The notes under the pieces: generated by a model
What the model was told of the DNA's origin: nothing
The model's database searches: none
What the model saw: the letters and a program-made list of their open reading frames with translations, nothing else
From: Knufia peltigerae
Lineage: Eukaryota; Ascomycota; Eurotiomycetes; Chaetothyriales; Trichomeriaceae
NCBI GenBank assembly: GCA_030247855.1
Contig: JAPDRN010000072.1
Span: 118,626-182,625 of the forward strand
DNA length: 64,000 bases
Reading direction: 5' to 3'
Position numbers and translations under genes: made by a program
Part shown: piece after piece, positions 54,507 to 64,000 of the stretch
Position numbering within the stretch: the stretch's first letter is position 1
Layout: each line of letters starts with the position of its first letter

Positions 54507-55514
54507 AGTAATAAGGAGTGAGATAGAAGCAGGTCTGTGGTTACTGTACTTCCAAAGTCGTAAACTGCGCAGTGACAATAGATACCGCGTTACTGTTTGC
54601 TTTTGTATACTCTCGACCGAGGCGCCTTTCTATAAGGGTCCGGTAGTCGGTTCTGGGTATCCCAGAAGGTGGTTGGAAATGGTCCCTGAAGTGAAGGCCG
54701 ACCGGCGGACTGTGCACCAACGAATGACGTTTCCTTGCAAAAGGCTGGGGTTGGAAGTGAAGAATGGTGGTTGCAAAAAGAAACACAGAACGACCGACTT
54801 TGCCTTTGAAACAAAAAGAGCGTGGAGGACAATAGTCGCTACGGAGTACTTTGTACTCTGTGAGACACCAGGGATTGTGTAACGAGTGAGGCTGAGTACA
54901 GAGGGCGATTTCTTGCGTCGTAGCGGGCGATTTCACGAAAAAGAACGCGGAGAGCGATTAATTCAGTAGGCGAAGCAGGGGCTCACGGGGCACGCTAAAC
55001 CAGGCCGCGCTCAAGGGTTCTAGGGAGTGTAGTGAGCCACAATCCTTGCCTGCCCAGACGCACGACACCTGCGTTTTGTGGGCTTTCGCAGAGGCTGAAA
55101 CACTGGCTGCAGTCAATCCCCAAACCCGCTCTTGATGGACGCCATTTCTACCGATAGATCATCAGATGCTGATATCACTTTCATCGTGCCAACTTCCACA
55201 AGGTATGTGATTTTTGCAAATCTTCATATTACTAGGACTCCTGAATGGTCATCAAATCTTCCACACCGGCCGATCGTCATGCCTCTCTGAAGCAACTCCG
55301 TAGTCACGTATCTTCTACATGAACTCGTACTCGTACACACTCATTCCCATTCAAATTAACTCATCCGCACGACTCTGTGGGACAGCGCCACACGGGCGCA
55401 TTCCCAAATGAGCCTTGTGCCTGTCTTATCCAGCAATGTCTGTGTGCACCGTCGCGTGAAATCGTCGCAAACTAAACTGACCATTATTCCCGATCTCTGT
55501 ACAGATATCACCGT
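54507..55514. other. Intergenic, no supported gene
   Basis: About 1 kb. A 51-codon plus frame at 55135-55290 was considered and rejected. One TACGGAGTAC motif lies near 54840. Confidence 0.45.
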
Positions 55515-56197
55515 CTAGGTCTTATTATTTGGTGGAGGTCCCGGAGGAGGCTGGTAGACGTTGTCTCCTCCGCGGTATGTATTCGAAGGTGGTTGCATTT
55601 CAACGTCCGTTTGTCTCCCACCGAAATAACCTTGGTTTTCACCGTAATATCCACCTGCAGTTTGATTGTAGTTCGGAGGTGCTTGAGGTCCTTGGTTATA
55701 TTGTGGCTGTTGCTGTGTTTGATAGTTTGGATTGTATTGCGCCGGACCGTGGCCCCAAGGTGTTTGGCCAGCCCAGCCGGTTCCGTAGTAGGGCTGTCTT
55801 CCCTGACGGCGTCTGCGGCGAGCGCTGAAGCATCTGGTATGGCTGTCAGTATGTAGCGCTCGGGTGGAGGGTGCGCATCGAGAGTACTCACGATAATAGG
55901 AAGAAGAAGAATAGAGCAGCGAACAGGATGACGCCGAGTGCGACCCATCTCCCCCAACTATACCAGCCGGAGCGACATCGATAGGCTTGACCGAAAGAAT
56001 TGTAGCACCTGGCCATTCCAAGATATGTCAGCGGTGTGTGGGTGGATTGAAAATGAGTAATGTGTGCTGAGTGAGGATGAATACTGTGATGTGGCCATCT
56101 CATCGAACGAGGGTGGATGACAAGGATATATAAAGCAAGGACAGGACGAAGTGGAGAATGCTCACGTATTGTAATATTGCCTTGCGACCAGAGTCAT
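55515..56197 (-). CDS. RCR family membrane protein (Congo red resistance)
   Basis: Exons 56166-56197, 55892-56008 and 55515-55833 give 155 residues; every joint keeps phase 2 (GTGAGC..GCCAG, GTGAGT..ACCAG). A short luminal segment with paired cysteines (CYNSFGQAYRC) is followed by one transmembrane helix (WVALGVILFAALFFFLL). An arginine-rich patch (SARRRRRQGRQP) and GTGWAGQTPWGHG come next. The tail is Gln/Pro/Asn/Tyr rich, ending PPPGPPPNN. This is the layout of RCR proteins, which in yeast influence chitin deposition and vacuolar sorting through PY-motif ubiquitin ligase contacts. That role is inferred by similarity only. Because exon 1 is only 32 bp, automatic gene callers may miss the start. 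Confidence 0.82.
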
Positions 56198-57432
56198 GGT
56201 TGTGACTGTGAGAGAGTGATGTCAAAGATGGCGGCTGCGCAGGTTGTCAGTGGGCGAGGAAAGATGACGATGGAGAAGTGATTCGTTTGTGGGCTCGGAT
56301 GCTAAGAATGTTGTGCTCGGCGCGAAGACGAGTAGGGTCTCTTGTGCCAAATTGTTGGATGTTATACAAATCAATATGGCTATGAGGTGGATGAGAGAAT
56401 TGCGAAGTGGTCAGATGGGTACCGAACACAGCAAAATACCTCTGCGCGGGCACAAGACTTCGGAAGGCGCAGCATACGGGAAGTCCAAGGCGGCATCATG
56501 TTCTTGTTGTCGATGGCATCACCATCTTGGTGGCGCAGCAACAGCCTATAGCAGCCGCAAGCCTTTAATTGGGCCCATCTACCTGACTAAATTGTCATCA
56601 CGCTTGGGGCACCAAACGCCTGTAGTGTCAACTACCGCACTATGTGTTTAGGGACTTAGGTAGCTCTTTAAGCGCGGTCAGGTACGCAGATAGGTAGAAC
56701 GCCTCGCTAGCCTCTTCCTGTAGGCACTATTTGCTCCGTACACCGCGATCCCCTGCTGATCAACTCACCCTTTGCAGCATTATAACGACTTCTCTTCTAC
56801 GGAGTACTTTATTGTGCCGTTCTAGATAGTGTCCGAGTACAGACCCAACGAAATACGGAGTATCTTAAAGAGATTAGTTAATCATTACCCCATTACTCCC
56901 TGCTACATCAATAGTGCCGACTCCTCGACACTGTCGCTAACTATTCAAATATCGTCGAGCCGATGTCCCGCTCCTTCAGCTTGGCCCCGCGTCTTTGATG
57001 CATTAACCAAGGCGAGGCGAGGCGATGCTCTTGGCCGATGGGTCGCATATTCCGGGTACAACGAGTCCAATACGAAGAGAGCCTCTCCTCTTCCCCGCCC
57101 TCATTCGCCACAGCTCGCCATCATCACGTTATCATTGTCTGAAGGTCAGCGTAATGCAATATGTACGCACCAAGTAAAGGACCCCGGTATGGGTGTCTTC
57201 CGGTCAGCTTTACGCAACACGAGTATTCGTAACCAACACGCAGCTTGATCGGTACCTAGTCCTTCCTGATGCCGACACCTGGCCCCTGCCATCTGCGTAT
57301 GCGTATTCGTGAAATCCCCGACCAGTGCCACCATGCTTCTTTCATCATCCTAAGAGATATCTGCCTTGATTGGCACAGTGTTGTCGCTGTCGACCGTGTG
57401 TACAGAAGATCGGTCCGTTCTCCCAAGGCCTG
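56198..57432. other. Intergenic, no supported gene
   Basis: About 1.2 kb, promoter side of the RCR gene and 3' side of ARL8. Frames at 56289-56651 and 56829-57248 lack domains. Two copies of TACGGAGTA lie near 56800 and 56852. Confidence 0.45.
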
Positions 57433-58040
57433 TCACTTCCCAGATCGCGCTACAAGCCACTGGAGAACGGCTTCGAGATTCGTTTCCTCTTTGGCGCTGA
57501 TCCCATAGCAACTGATTTCACGATGTACAACGGATTTGAGATCCAGCTGGTCGATCAAGTCATCCACGGATAATTTGTTAGGTAGATCTGACTTGTTGCC
57601 GAGTACGAGTAAAGGGATCCCTTCCAGTGTTGGTTTGCTGAGAAGGTCGTGCAGCTCCTCTTTGGCCACGGGGATGGCATTTTTGTCTGCAGCGTCGACC
57701 ACGAAGATGATGGCGTTGACTCCCCTACAGTAACGCTCCCACATCGATCGAAATCTAGGCTGGCCCCCGAGATCCCAGCATTTAATGGATACATGACCCT
57801 TTTTGACCTCCTTCTTGTTGAAAGCCACAGTCGGTAGAGAGTCGACGGTAAACTCGTTGCCCTGGCTCTACTGTAAGTAAGCTGTTCAGCAGAGGAGGTT
57901 CGAACAGGACAACCTACCGCAAGTACTCTCACCAGACTCGTCTTGCCGGCGTTTTGGAGCCCAATGATCGTCACATCCATCTCGGTGGCCCAAAACACCC
58001 ATAGCAACCAATCCCACAACCACGTGAAGAACCCAGCCAT
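57433..58040 (-). CDS. ARL8: ARL8-type small GTPase
   Basis: Exons 57918-58040 and 57433-57861 (56-bp intron, GTAGGT..GCCAG, phase 0) give 183 residues. The P-loop is GLQNAGKTS, switch 1 has VDSLPTVAFN, switch 2 is WDLGGQPRFRSMWERY, and the base-specificity motifs are NKSD and SAK. The sequence between (GVNAIIFVVDAADKNAIPVAKEELHDLL) is highly typical of ARL8. The N-terminus lacks a glycine at position 2 and instead has an amphipathic, tryptophan-rich stretch (FFTWLWDWLLWVFW) for membrane contact. ARL8 acts in late endosome/lysosome (vacuole) positioning and trafficking in animals; the fungal role is inferred. It is divergent from the Zn2Cys6 gene. Confidence 0.93.
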
Positions 58041-58526
58041 TGCGTGATCCGAAATGACTTGTGAATTTGGTAGTGTTCAGCAGCCTGAATTAAGGGCGGC
58101 AGAGGAACTGAATGTATCAAGTCAGTCCTGGGATCATAAGTTCGGGTAATGATGAGCTGGATCGAGCCGCTAACGATGAAGGCAAAGGCTGGAGAATGCA
58201 TGACTAAGCAGTGTCTTGGAGGCCTCGTCGAACACCGATTCATCCACTTCGCACCAACTCACATCACTCCGCTCTAACCAGCATATTTCATGCTACAAGA
58301 GTGTAACTTCAGCGGATTAATTATGCTCGATCATCAATTCGTTCGTAATTTCCTTCTTCACCTCTAATCACACCCACACTCTCTTTCAACCTCTTCATTT
58401 CCCGAGTCTTCCGTGCAAACCTGGAAACCCCGTGACCGTGCCGGATAGAAGCCGAATGCGGACAGCGCCTGAGTTTGCCATGTCTGTCGCCATCGAGCGT
58501 CATGGCCATCTGATTCTCTAGTTGAT
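58041..58526. promoter_or_regulatory. Divergent promoter region (ARL8 / Zn2Cys6 regulator)
   Basis: 486 bp between opposing start codons. No open frame worth calling; no individual site identified. Confidence 0.4.
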
Positions 58527-60127
58527 ATGTCTTCTCGGTCTCGGAACGGTTGCATAGACTGTAAAAGGGCCAAGGTCAAGTGCGATGAAGTTCACCCGTT
58601 TTGCGGGACCTGCAGGCGTCGACGCCGTCAATGCAGTGGTTACATTCAACCCATAAAATCATCAAGATCAGTCAACGGGCCTAGCAGTCCTGCGACACCA
58701 ACCACTTCCATCTACCGGCTTACAGATCATGCATCCTCACCAGATCGCCCACTAAACGAACCTCGACCCTTCGCAGCCACTGAAGTACATGCTAGAGCGT
58801 ACAGTTCTGCGTGCGAGCCTTTAGTAAGCCCGCATTCTCCGATCGCATCCAACGGTACCCCGTCGATAGATGTTCGCTTATTCGGGTCTGTACCTACGAT
58901 ACCGGCTGGTACCATCAACCCTGCAGACCAAACGTTCATCGAAATGTATTTTTTGCGTCATCCCAAGGACCTGGTTTTTGGCCCTGAATTCGTCGAGGAG
59001 ATGAACTCGAGTGTCATGAAACTATTACAGGATAGCCCTCTGGCCGTTGGCGATTCATTGTCCGCTATCGGCGAAGCCTATTGTAAAGATAGCGCCCTTC
59101 CCGTGGTACTTCCTGTTGCAAGCAGAAGGGCTAGGATCCTCGCACGGCTGCGAAGTATGGATAAACAAGGAGTAAGCATGGAGCTCTTGTTGTCCATCAT
59201 GCTCGGCTTATGTGCAGTAGAGGTGAGAATTGCTCCTTGACCATCTACCTTGATGGCTTTGCTGATGTCTGTTAGCTCGTCGATTCCAGCGCCCAACAGC
59301 AGACCAGTAACCTACCGGTTCTTCTCGACAATTTGTCAATGATGTTGCACCACCATCTGCGTGAAAGAGACGATCTCAACCAGCTCGCTAAATATTTTCT
59401 CCGCGCAATGGCCCGACAAGACATGCTCTTGTCGTTGACACGATTGCATCAGTCCAAGATCCCAACTTCATGGTGGTTGGACGATGAAGCCAAGATTCAC
59501 GCCGATCGTTTCATGGGTTATACGGGCACTCTTATGCCAATATTAGCCAGGTTGAGTGATCTTGCTGCAGATATCAGGGCGTCTTGGCTGCAGACTGTCG
59601 TCGAGGACAATACTGTTGGTCCCATTCCCAAGGCATACCAGACTGAACCCGATTTGCATGATCGCGCTTCGCAATTACGAAATGAATTGAGCTTATGGCA
59701 TCCTACAGTTGATCCTACGCTCTCATTCCAGACTTCTCGCAAATTTCTCATGCATGCAAACAGTTATCGCGATGCTTCCCTGCTATACCTCTATCGGTTA
59801 TTCAGTCCACCAGGTAGCTCAGCAGAAGCCGATCGAGCCGCCCTGACCATGGCCTATGAAGTGATGTCTCACATTGCAGATAGCGAAGAGGATCTGAAAA
59901 TGTCTCTGTGGCCTGTGTTTCTTGCTGCTTGCGAGATGCGCTCTGATCCTGATAGGGTCAGCGCTACACAGGTTCTAGATTCCATCTGCAGAAGCCGTAA
60001 GACAGTCACAGCTCTTGGAACACGCAGCTTTGTTTTCAACAGGGTTTGGGTAGCCAGGGATGCTGGCATCGATTGGAACTGGATGGCATTGAATCTCAAA
60101 TACTCTAATGAATTGCTTCCGATTTGA
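58527..60127 (+). CDS. Zn(II)2Cys6 transcription factor with fungal TF domain
   Basis: Exons 58527-59222 and 59276-60127 (53-bp intron, GTGAGA..GTTAG, phase 0) give 515 residues. The zinc cluster sits at residues 9-35: GCIDCKRAKVKCDEVHPFCGT with the following CRRRRRQC, C-x2-C-x6-C-x6-C-x2-C-x6-C. From about residue 120 the protein shows the helical pattern of the fungal-specific transcription factor domain 2 family (FIEMYFLRHPKDLVFGPEF; SSVMKLLQDSPLAVGDSLSAI; YLYRLFSPPGSSAEADRAAL). It is probably a nuclear pathway regulator. The MFS transporter at 61187 and the hydrolase at 63592 follow on the same strand, so local regulation is plausible but unproven. Confidence 0.9.
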
Positions 60128-61186
60128 AAAATCCACCCAAGGGTTAGTATCCTGAATAGGCTGTTCTCTCTATGATTGCCCCTACTGGGTCTAACTTGCG
60201 TTCAGGAGTTTCCATCCGCTGCTTCAGAATGGGAGAGCAGCCTGCGGATCTTGGAGTAGCTACTGATTACACAAATGAGGACCAACCACTTGAACAGCTA
60301 CAGGCGCTCCGGCCATCAGCTTGGGATCATTCATTGTCATCAGCAGGTTTGGCACGATCGAGACGAAAACCAAAGCGGACATTCTGCAGGAAACCTCTTC
60401 CACAGCGCTTTCACCTGAGGATTAAGGTCATGCATAGGCGCAAAACATGCGTTCGCAGGGTCTAAGACCTGTTGTAGATATTACGATGTGCTCGTTGTCC
60501 TATGGGCATTGCAACCGCCAAGACACCGTTCTATACAACACCGAGGCACGATGATCAAGCAATAACAGCGATATACCACTATTCTTGGCTTCCAATGAGG
60601 CCAAAGGCTACTATTGATCAAAATCGCAAAGCGGCACTGATAGCATGAACAAGATAACACTGATCTGCTTCTTTGAGGCCCACTCATTTACCCCAACCTT
60701 GGGCTAAGCACGAATCAGGCCGCATTGCGCCGGTCGGCCATCTCCCGTCGGCTTGGACTAGACGGCCATTGATAGCATGCTGATCATCGCTACAGAAAAG
60801 CCCTTGGACTGCCGCCAAAGTCCGATCCCAAATCAGCACGGAACGTACATAATTGAGGTGCAAGTACCCTGATTGATGTTCGACCCTGGCAAGGCCAAGG
60901 AGGAATGGATCGCGTCGAACATGGCCCAGCTAATCACGAAGCAGCCATCTGTCGACATTCATGCAAGTGCTCTATCTTGCCACATTTTACATGAGGAGAT
61001 GGCCACTCTCGTTGCCATATGAGATAACGATGTGCTCTTGCTGGTCGGCTAACGACCCCGCGCTGGATTATATAGCCTACGACCCAGACCTCGGTCCTTG
61101 GATCGAATTCTCTTTGTTTGGAAATTGATGAACTGCCTTCTTCACAAGTAGAATTCCTGCAGACATCTTTTGCACAACCGGCCAGG
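60128..61186. other. Intergenic between regulator and transporter
   Basis: About 1.06 kb. The plus frame at 60172-60465 has no domain and follows the regulator stop. No gene supported. Confidence 0.45.
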
Positions 61187-63021
61187 ATGAGTGACATCGA
61201 GAAGACGCCTGCTCAGGTGTCGGAGCCTCCTGCGGCCGCGGAACCTGGCACCAGTACGAAAATAAGCAAGGTCATGGGCTTCGTCAAAGGGACCACAACA
61301 AACGACCTCAATGTCTTGGGGAAGGACATGTTGCAGAAGGCCTTGGAGCATGATGAGGCGCAACTGGAACGCGACTCGATCAAAGTCCGGAGAAAGTTGG
61401 ATTTCATAGTGCTTCCGATGGTATGCGCCCGCTTCCGGGACGGACCTGTACGGAGAATGGCGCGCTAATCATACGGGCCTCCAGATGATGTGCACGTACA
61501 TGTTGAGTTTCTTGGACAAGCAAACGTAAGTTGGATTGATGGAAGCCGTGATGAGAGAAAAGCCCATGCTGATCAGACATTTTGTGCAGACTCAACTATT
61601 CCAATGCATACGGTCTTCAAGCAGACACACATATGAAGGGAGACGATTATTCATGGGTGGCTTCTGCCTTGTACTTTGGTTGGTTGCTTGGTGCATATCC
61701 GTGGAACATCATCCTGCAGCGCTACCCCATTGGCAAATTGCTGGGATACATGTTGTTCATCTGGGGCGCAGTTTGCATGTTGCAAGCCGCGGTCTTCAAC
61801 TTTAGCGGCTTCTTCGCCATCCGATTCTTCCTCGGCATGCTCGAGGCTTGCATCTCGCCTGCATTTGTCATTCTCACGTCTATGCTATGGACGAGAGAGG
61901 AGCAAGCACTCCGAACATCGTTCTGGTTGTCAACAAATGGTGTTTCTTCTATTCTGGGCGCGCTCCTTGCTTACGGGTCCGGTAATGCCGATGGCCTTGC
62001 GGTGCCCAACTGGAAGTTGATCTATCTGGCAAGTACCCATCATCCCTCGAGTTTTGTCCATTCTGTACAGACGCTGACTTTTTGTATGGATACTTCACAG
62101 ATTGTCGGCGCCCTCACGTTCGCATGGGGCTTTGTTATCCTCTTCTATCTTCCCGATGGCCCTCACAATGCCAAAATGCTCAACGAGTATGAGCGCATGG
62201 TGGCTGTATGGAGAGTTTCCAAGAACCAGATGGGTATCAAACACCAAACCTTCGTACCCTATCACATCAAGGAAGCACTCCTGGACGGAAAGACCTACCT
62301 TCTTTTGCTGATGGGTGTCTGTACCGGTATTTTGAACGGTGGTGTCGCCAACTTCGCATCTGCCTTGATCAAAGGATTCGGTTTCGACGCCTTGAGAACA
62401 AGTCTTCTCCAAACGCCAGGTGGTGCATTCGAGCTTATTGGATGCATGTTCTTCGGATGGGTTGCAACCAAAAAGAACATGCTTGGTGCCAGTGTGATCA
62501 GTAAGCTTCCTTATCACACATTGTCTTTGATATGAGTGTGTGATTTACTTACCAAATTTTTTCCGTTTGCAGTTTCATCACTTCCTGGAATCGCCGGACT
62601 TATTGGTCTGTTGACAATTAGCATCAAACATCGTTACGCCCTGGTGGCCATGTGTTGGCTCCAAAACGTCCTCGGCGCACCCATCATTCTAGGCTGGACT
62701 CTCCCAGGTGTCAACACGGCAGGTCATACCAAGCGGACGACGGTCATCGGTCTCTTCTTTTGCTTCTACTGTGGGGGAAACATCATCGGGCCTCATTTAT
62801 TTTTGCCTGACGAGGTTCCTCGGTATTTCACTGCCATCAAGGGCCTGTTGGGTACTTACTGCGCCCTGATCTTCTTCCAGGTCATCTACACATCATGGTG
62901 CTGGTTCGACAATCGAGCTCGAGATAAGAAAGGTCTGCATGCCCAGAGGGTGGAAAAGCTGTTTGAAGGTTTTGACGATTTGACGGATAAACAAAACGTG
63001 CATTTCCGATACAAGTTGTGA
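61187..63021 (+). CDS. MFS transporter, Dal5/allantoate permease (ACS) family
   Basis: Exons 61187-61420, 61485-61525, 61590-62028, 62101-62500 and 62573-63021 give 520 residues. A cytosolic N-terminus of about 75 residues is followed by the anion:cation symporter pattern: MLSFLDKQTLNYSNAYGL in TM1 rebuilt across two introns, WVASALYFGWLLGAYPWNIILQRYPIGK, RFFLGMLEACISPAFVILTSMLW, LPDGPHNA, and a second six-helix half from about residue 290. The family imports organic anions such as allantoate, vitamins or tartrate; the substrate here is unknown. Intron 3 starts with GC rather than GT (GCAAGT at 62029) and is needed to keep KLIYLIVGALTF in frame. Exon 2 is only 41 bp. Confidence 0.92.
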
Positions 63022-63591
63022 TTGCGTTTTGTGTACAAGCTGTGATATGTGGCCGGGCGAGAGCCGTCTGAACACGACATGGAAAGAGTAGAGGGCCAGA
63101 AGTACGGGTGTGGTCACGTACATAGACGGGGGGAGAAAGAAAGCAATATTCACATGCCTCATCATCAATGTTGTGCGCCTTTGGGCCTCTTTGATATTGT
63201 ACTCTGTACGGAGGGGGCCTCTTGGTAGGCAGGGGATTGGATAATTGTTGAAGGACGGCGCGAGACTTTGCAATGGTGATCCTTGTAGTCCTCGTTGTCC
63301 TTCGTACTCATCTACTGCTGCCGTCGACTCCACCATGTCTGATTCATGAGTGAGTTTGAGTGAGTGAGTGAGTGAGAGAGAGTGTGTGTGTGTGATTGAA
63401 GTGGCATCTCACATCAAGATCAAGGTTAGAACCCCCATCCCGCCAAATATCGGACTCGCTTATCAATCTTCACTAAGCCTTGGCCATGCATTTATTGAGT
63501 GGCGAGGAAGTCTATAAATCCAGCCAGATCAGACCAGAGCATAGGGAACTATACTACAGAAATTGACTGTTGTAATTTGCTATGCGACAAG
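63022..63591. other. Intergenic with GAGT/GT microsatellite
   Basis: About 570 bp; GAGT, GA and GT units at about 63348-63394. No gene supported. Confidence 0.5.
63348..63394. repeat. GAGT/GA/GT microsatellite
   Basis: Consecutive TGAG/GAGT units, then short GA and GT tracts, between the transporter and the hydrolase. Confidence 0.85.
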
Positions 63592-63966
63592 ATGTCCGCT
63601 CCCAAAAAGGTTCATTTTCCACCCTTCATGCTTGATATTGTGGGCGAGCTCTACAGCCCGGCCACGGCATCTGAAGAGCGTGGTGGAGCCGCGGTGGTCA
63701 TCAGCCATCCAATGACAGGCGTCAAGGAGCAAACAGCGGCCGATCATGCTCGCCTCCTTGTAGCACAAGCCGGCTTCTACGCCCTAACGTTCGATGCGGG
63801 CTACCAGGGCGAGAGTGGTGGAGCACCTCGAGGTCTGGAGGATCCTCACCAGCGTGCAGAAGACAACAAAGCTGCCGTCAGCAACCTTGGAACTCTGAAA
63901 GGTCAGGTCGACCCGTCGCGCATTGGTCTTTTGGGCATCTGCGCTTCTGGGGGGGGGGGGGGGGGG
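63592..63966 (+). CDS. Alpha/beta hydrolase, truncated at a poly-G run
   Basis: About 118 trustworthy residues from ATG 63592. The pattern fits alpha/beta hydrolases of the YcjY/S15-like group: an N-terminal strand (ELYSPAT), VVISHPMTGVKEQT with the oxyanion region, YALTFDAGYQGESGG, DNKAAVSNLG and the strand before the nucleophile (SRIGLLGICASGG). The family nucleophile motif would be completed within the next residues. The DNA then becomes 18 consecutive G, so the glycine string after that is not real protein. The rest of the gene is missing from usable sequence. It lies downstream of a regulator and a transporter on the same strand. Confidence 0.75.
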
Positions 63967-64000
63967 TAAAGTTAAAAATCAGCCAGATCGGAATAGCCCC
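63949..64000. other. Poly-G run and adapter-like sequence (artefact)
   Basis: Eighteen G at 63949-63966 are followed by A-rich sequence and CAGATCGGAATAGC near 63984-63997. That differs by one base from the start of the common Illumina adapter (AGATCGGAAGAGC). Poly-G is the no-signal call of two-colour instruments. Confidence 0.7.

Noticed and set aside
55135..55290. 51-codon frame starting MDAISTDRSSDAD with a possible GTATGT donor
   Set aside because: Too short, no family, and the candidate intron would be 33 nt and frame-neutral; no downstream exon.
1..64000. CRISPR arrays, bacterial operons, transposase or integrase genes, rRNA
   Set aside because: None seen; the DNA is eukaryotic nuclear and no transposon coding sequence or long terminal or inverted repeats were recognised by eye.

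Overview
The window is nuclear DNA of a filamentous ascomycete (Pezizomycotina). Protein genes sit on both strands and are cut by short introns (mostly 50-90 bp, GT..AG, branch sites like CTGAC or CTAAC). Several families are fungal or typically fungal: Zn2Cys6 regulators, a HET-domain protein, RCR, Ssr4, RTG2 and a fibroin-3-like membrane protein. I cannot fix the class from sequence alone. Protein genes below were joined across exons by reading frame, splice phase and family similarity recalled from memory; no search was run.

Layout. 1-10 kb: the 5' exon of a zinc alcohol dehydrogenase, a multi-pass membrane protein, a lectin-like single-pass membrane protein, BUD22, a 5'-truncated HET protein and glyoxalase I. 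10-17 kb: hydroxyacid-oxoacid transhydrogenase, 3-phosphoglycerate dehydrogenase and trehalose-6-phosphate synthase (with one apparent frameshift). 17-24 kb: mostly gene-poor, low-complexity DNA with an N gap, holding one three-exon Zn2Cys6 regulator. 24-30 kb: NOT4, the CCR4-NOT E3 ligase, probably in a long spliced form. 30-37 kb: complex I 30 kDa subunit, a 6-phosphogluconate-dehydrogenase-like protein, an MBL-fold hydrolase, a tRNA-Lys(CTT) gene and an IlvD/Edd dehydratase. 37-40 kb is gene-poor. 40-46 kb: RTG2 and SSR4. 46-51 kb: a compact accessory group of a cytochrome P450, a short-chain dehydrogenase and an SRPBCC protein. 51-58 kb: proteasome beta5, two small surface-type membrane proteins (fibroin-3-like, RCR) and ARL8. 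58-64 kb: a Zn2Cys6 regulator, a Dal5-type MFS transporter and the start of an alpha/beta hydrolase, a plausible regulator-transporter-enzyme group.

The most striking observation is in the tRNA-Lys(CTT) gene at 34543-34681 (minus). Besides a normal 13-nt tRNA intron next to the anticodon, it carries a 53-nt insertion between nucleotides 26 and 27. That insertion looks like a spliceosomal intron: 5' GTGAGT, branch-like TACTGAT, 3' TTTCTCAG. Removing both insertions leaves a perfect 73-nt tRNA. Other points are a probable long NOT4 isoform, a one-base frameshift in TPS1, a 32-nt intron-or-frameshift in the MBL hydrolase, a GC-AG intron, and poly-G plus adapter-like sequence that looks like sequencing artefact.
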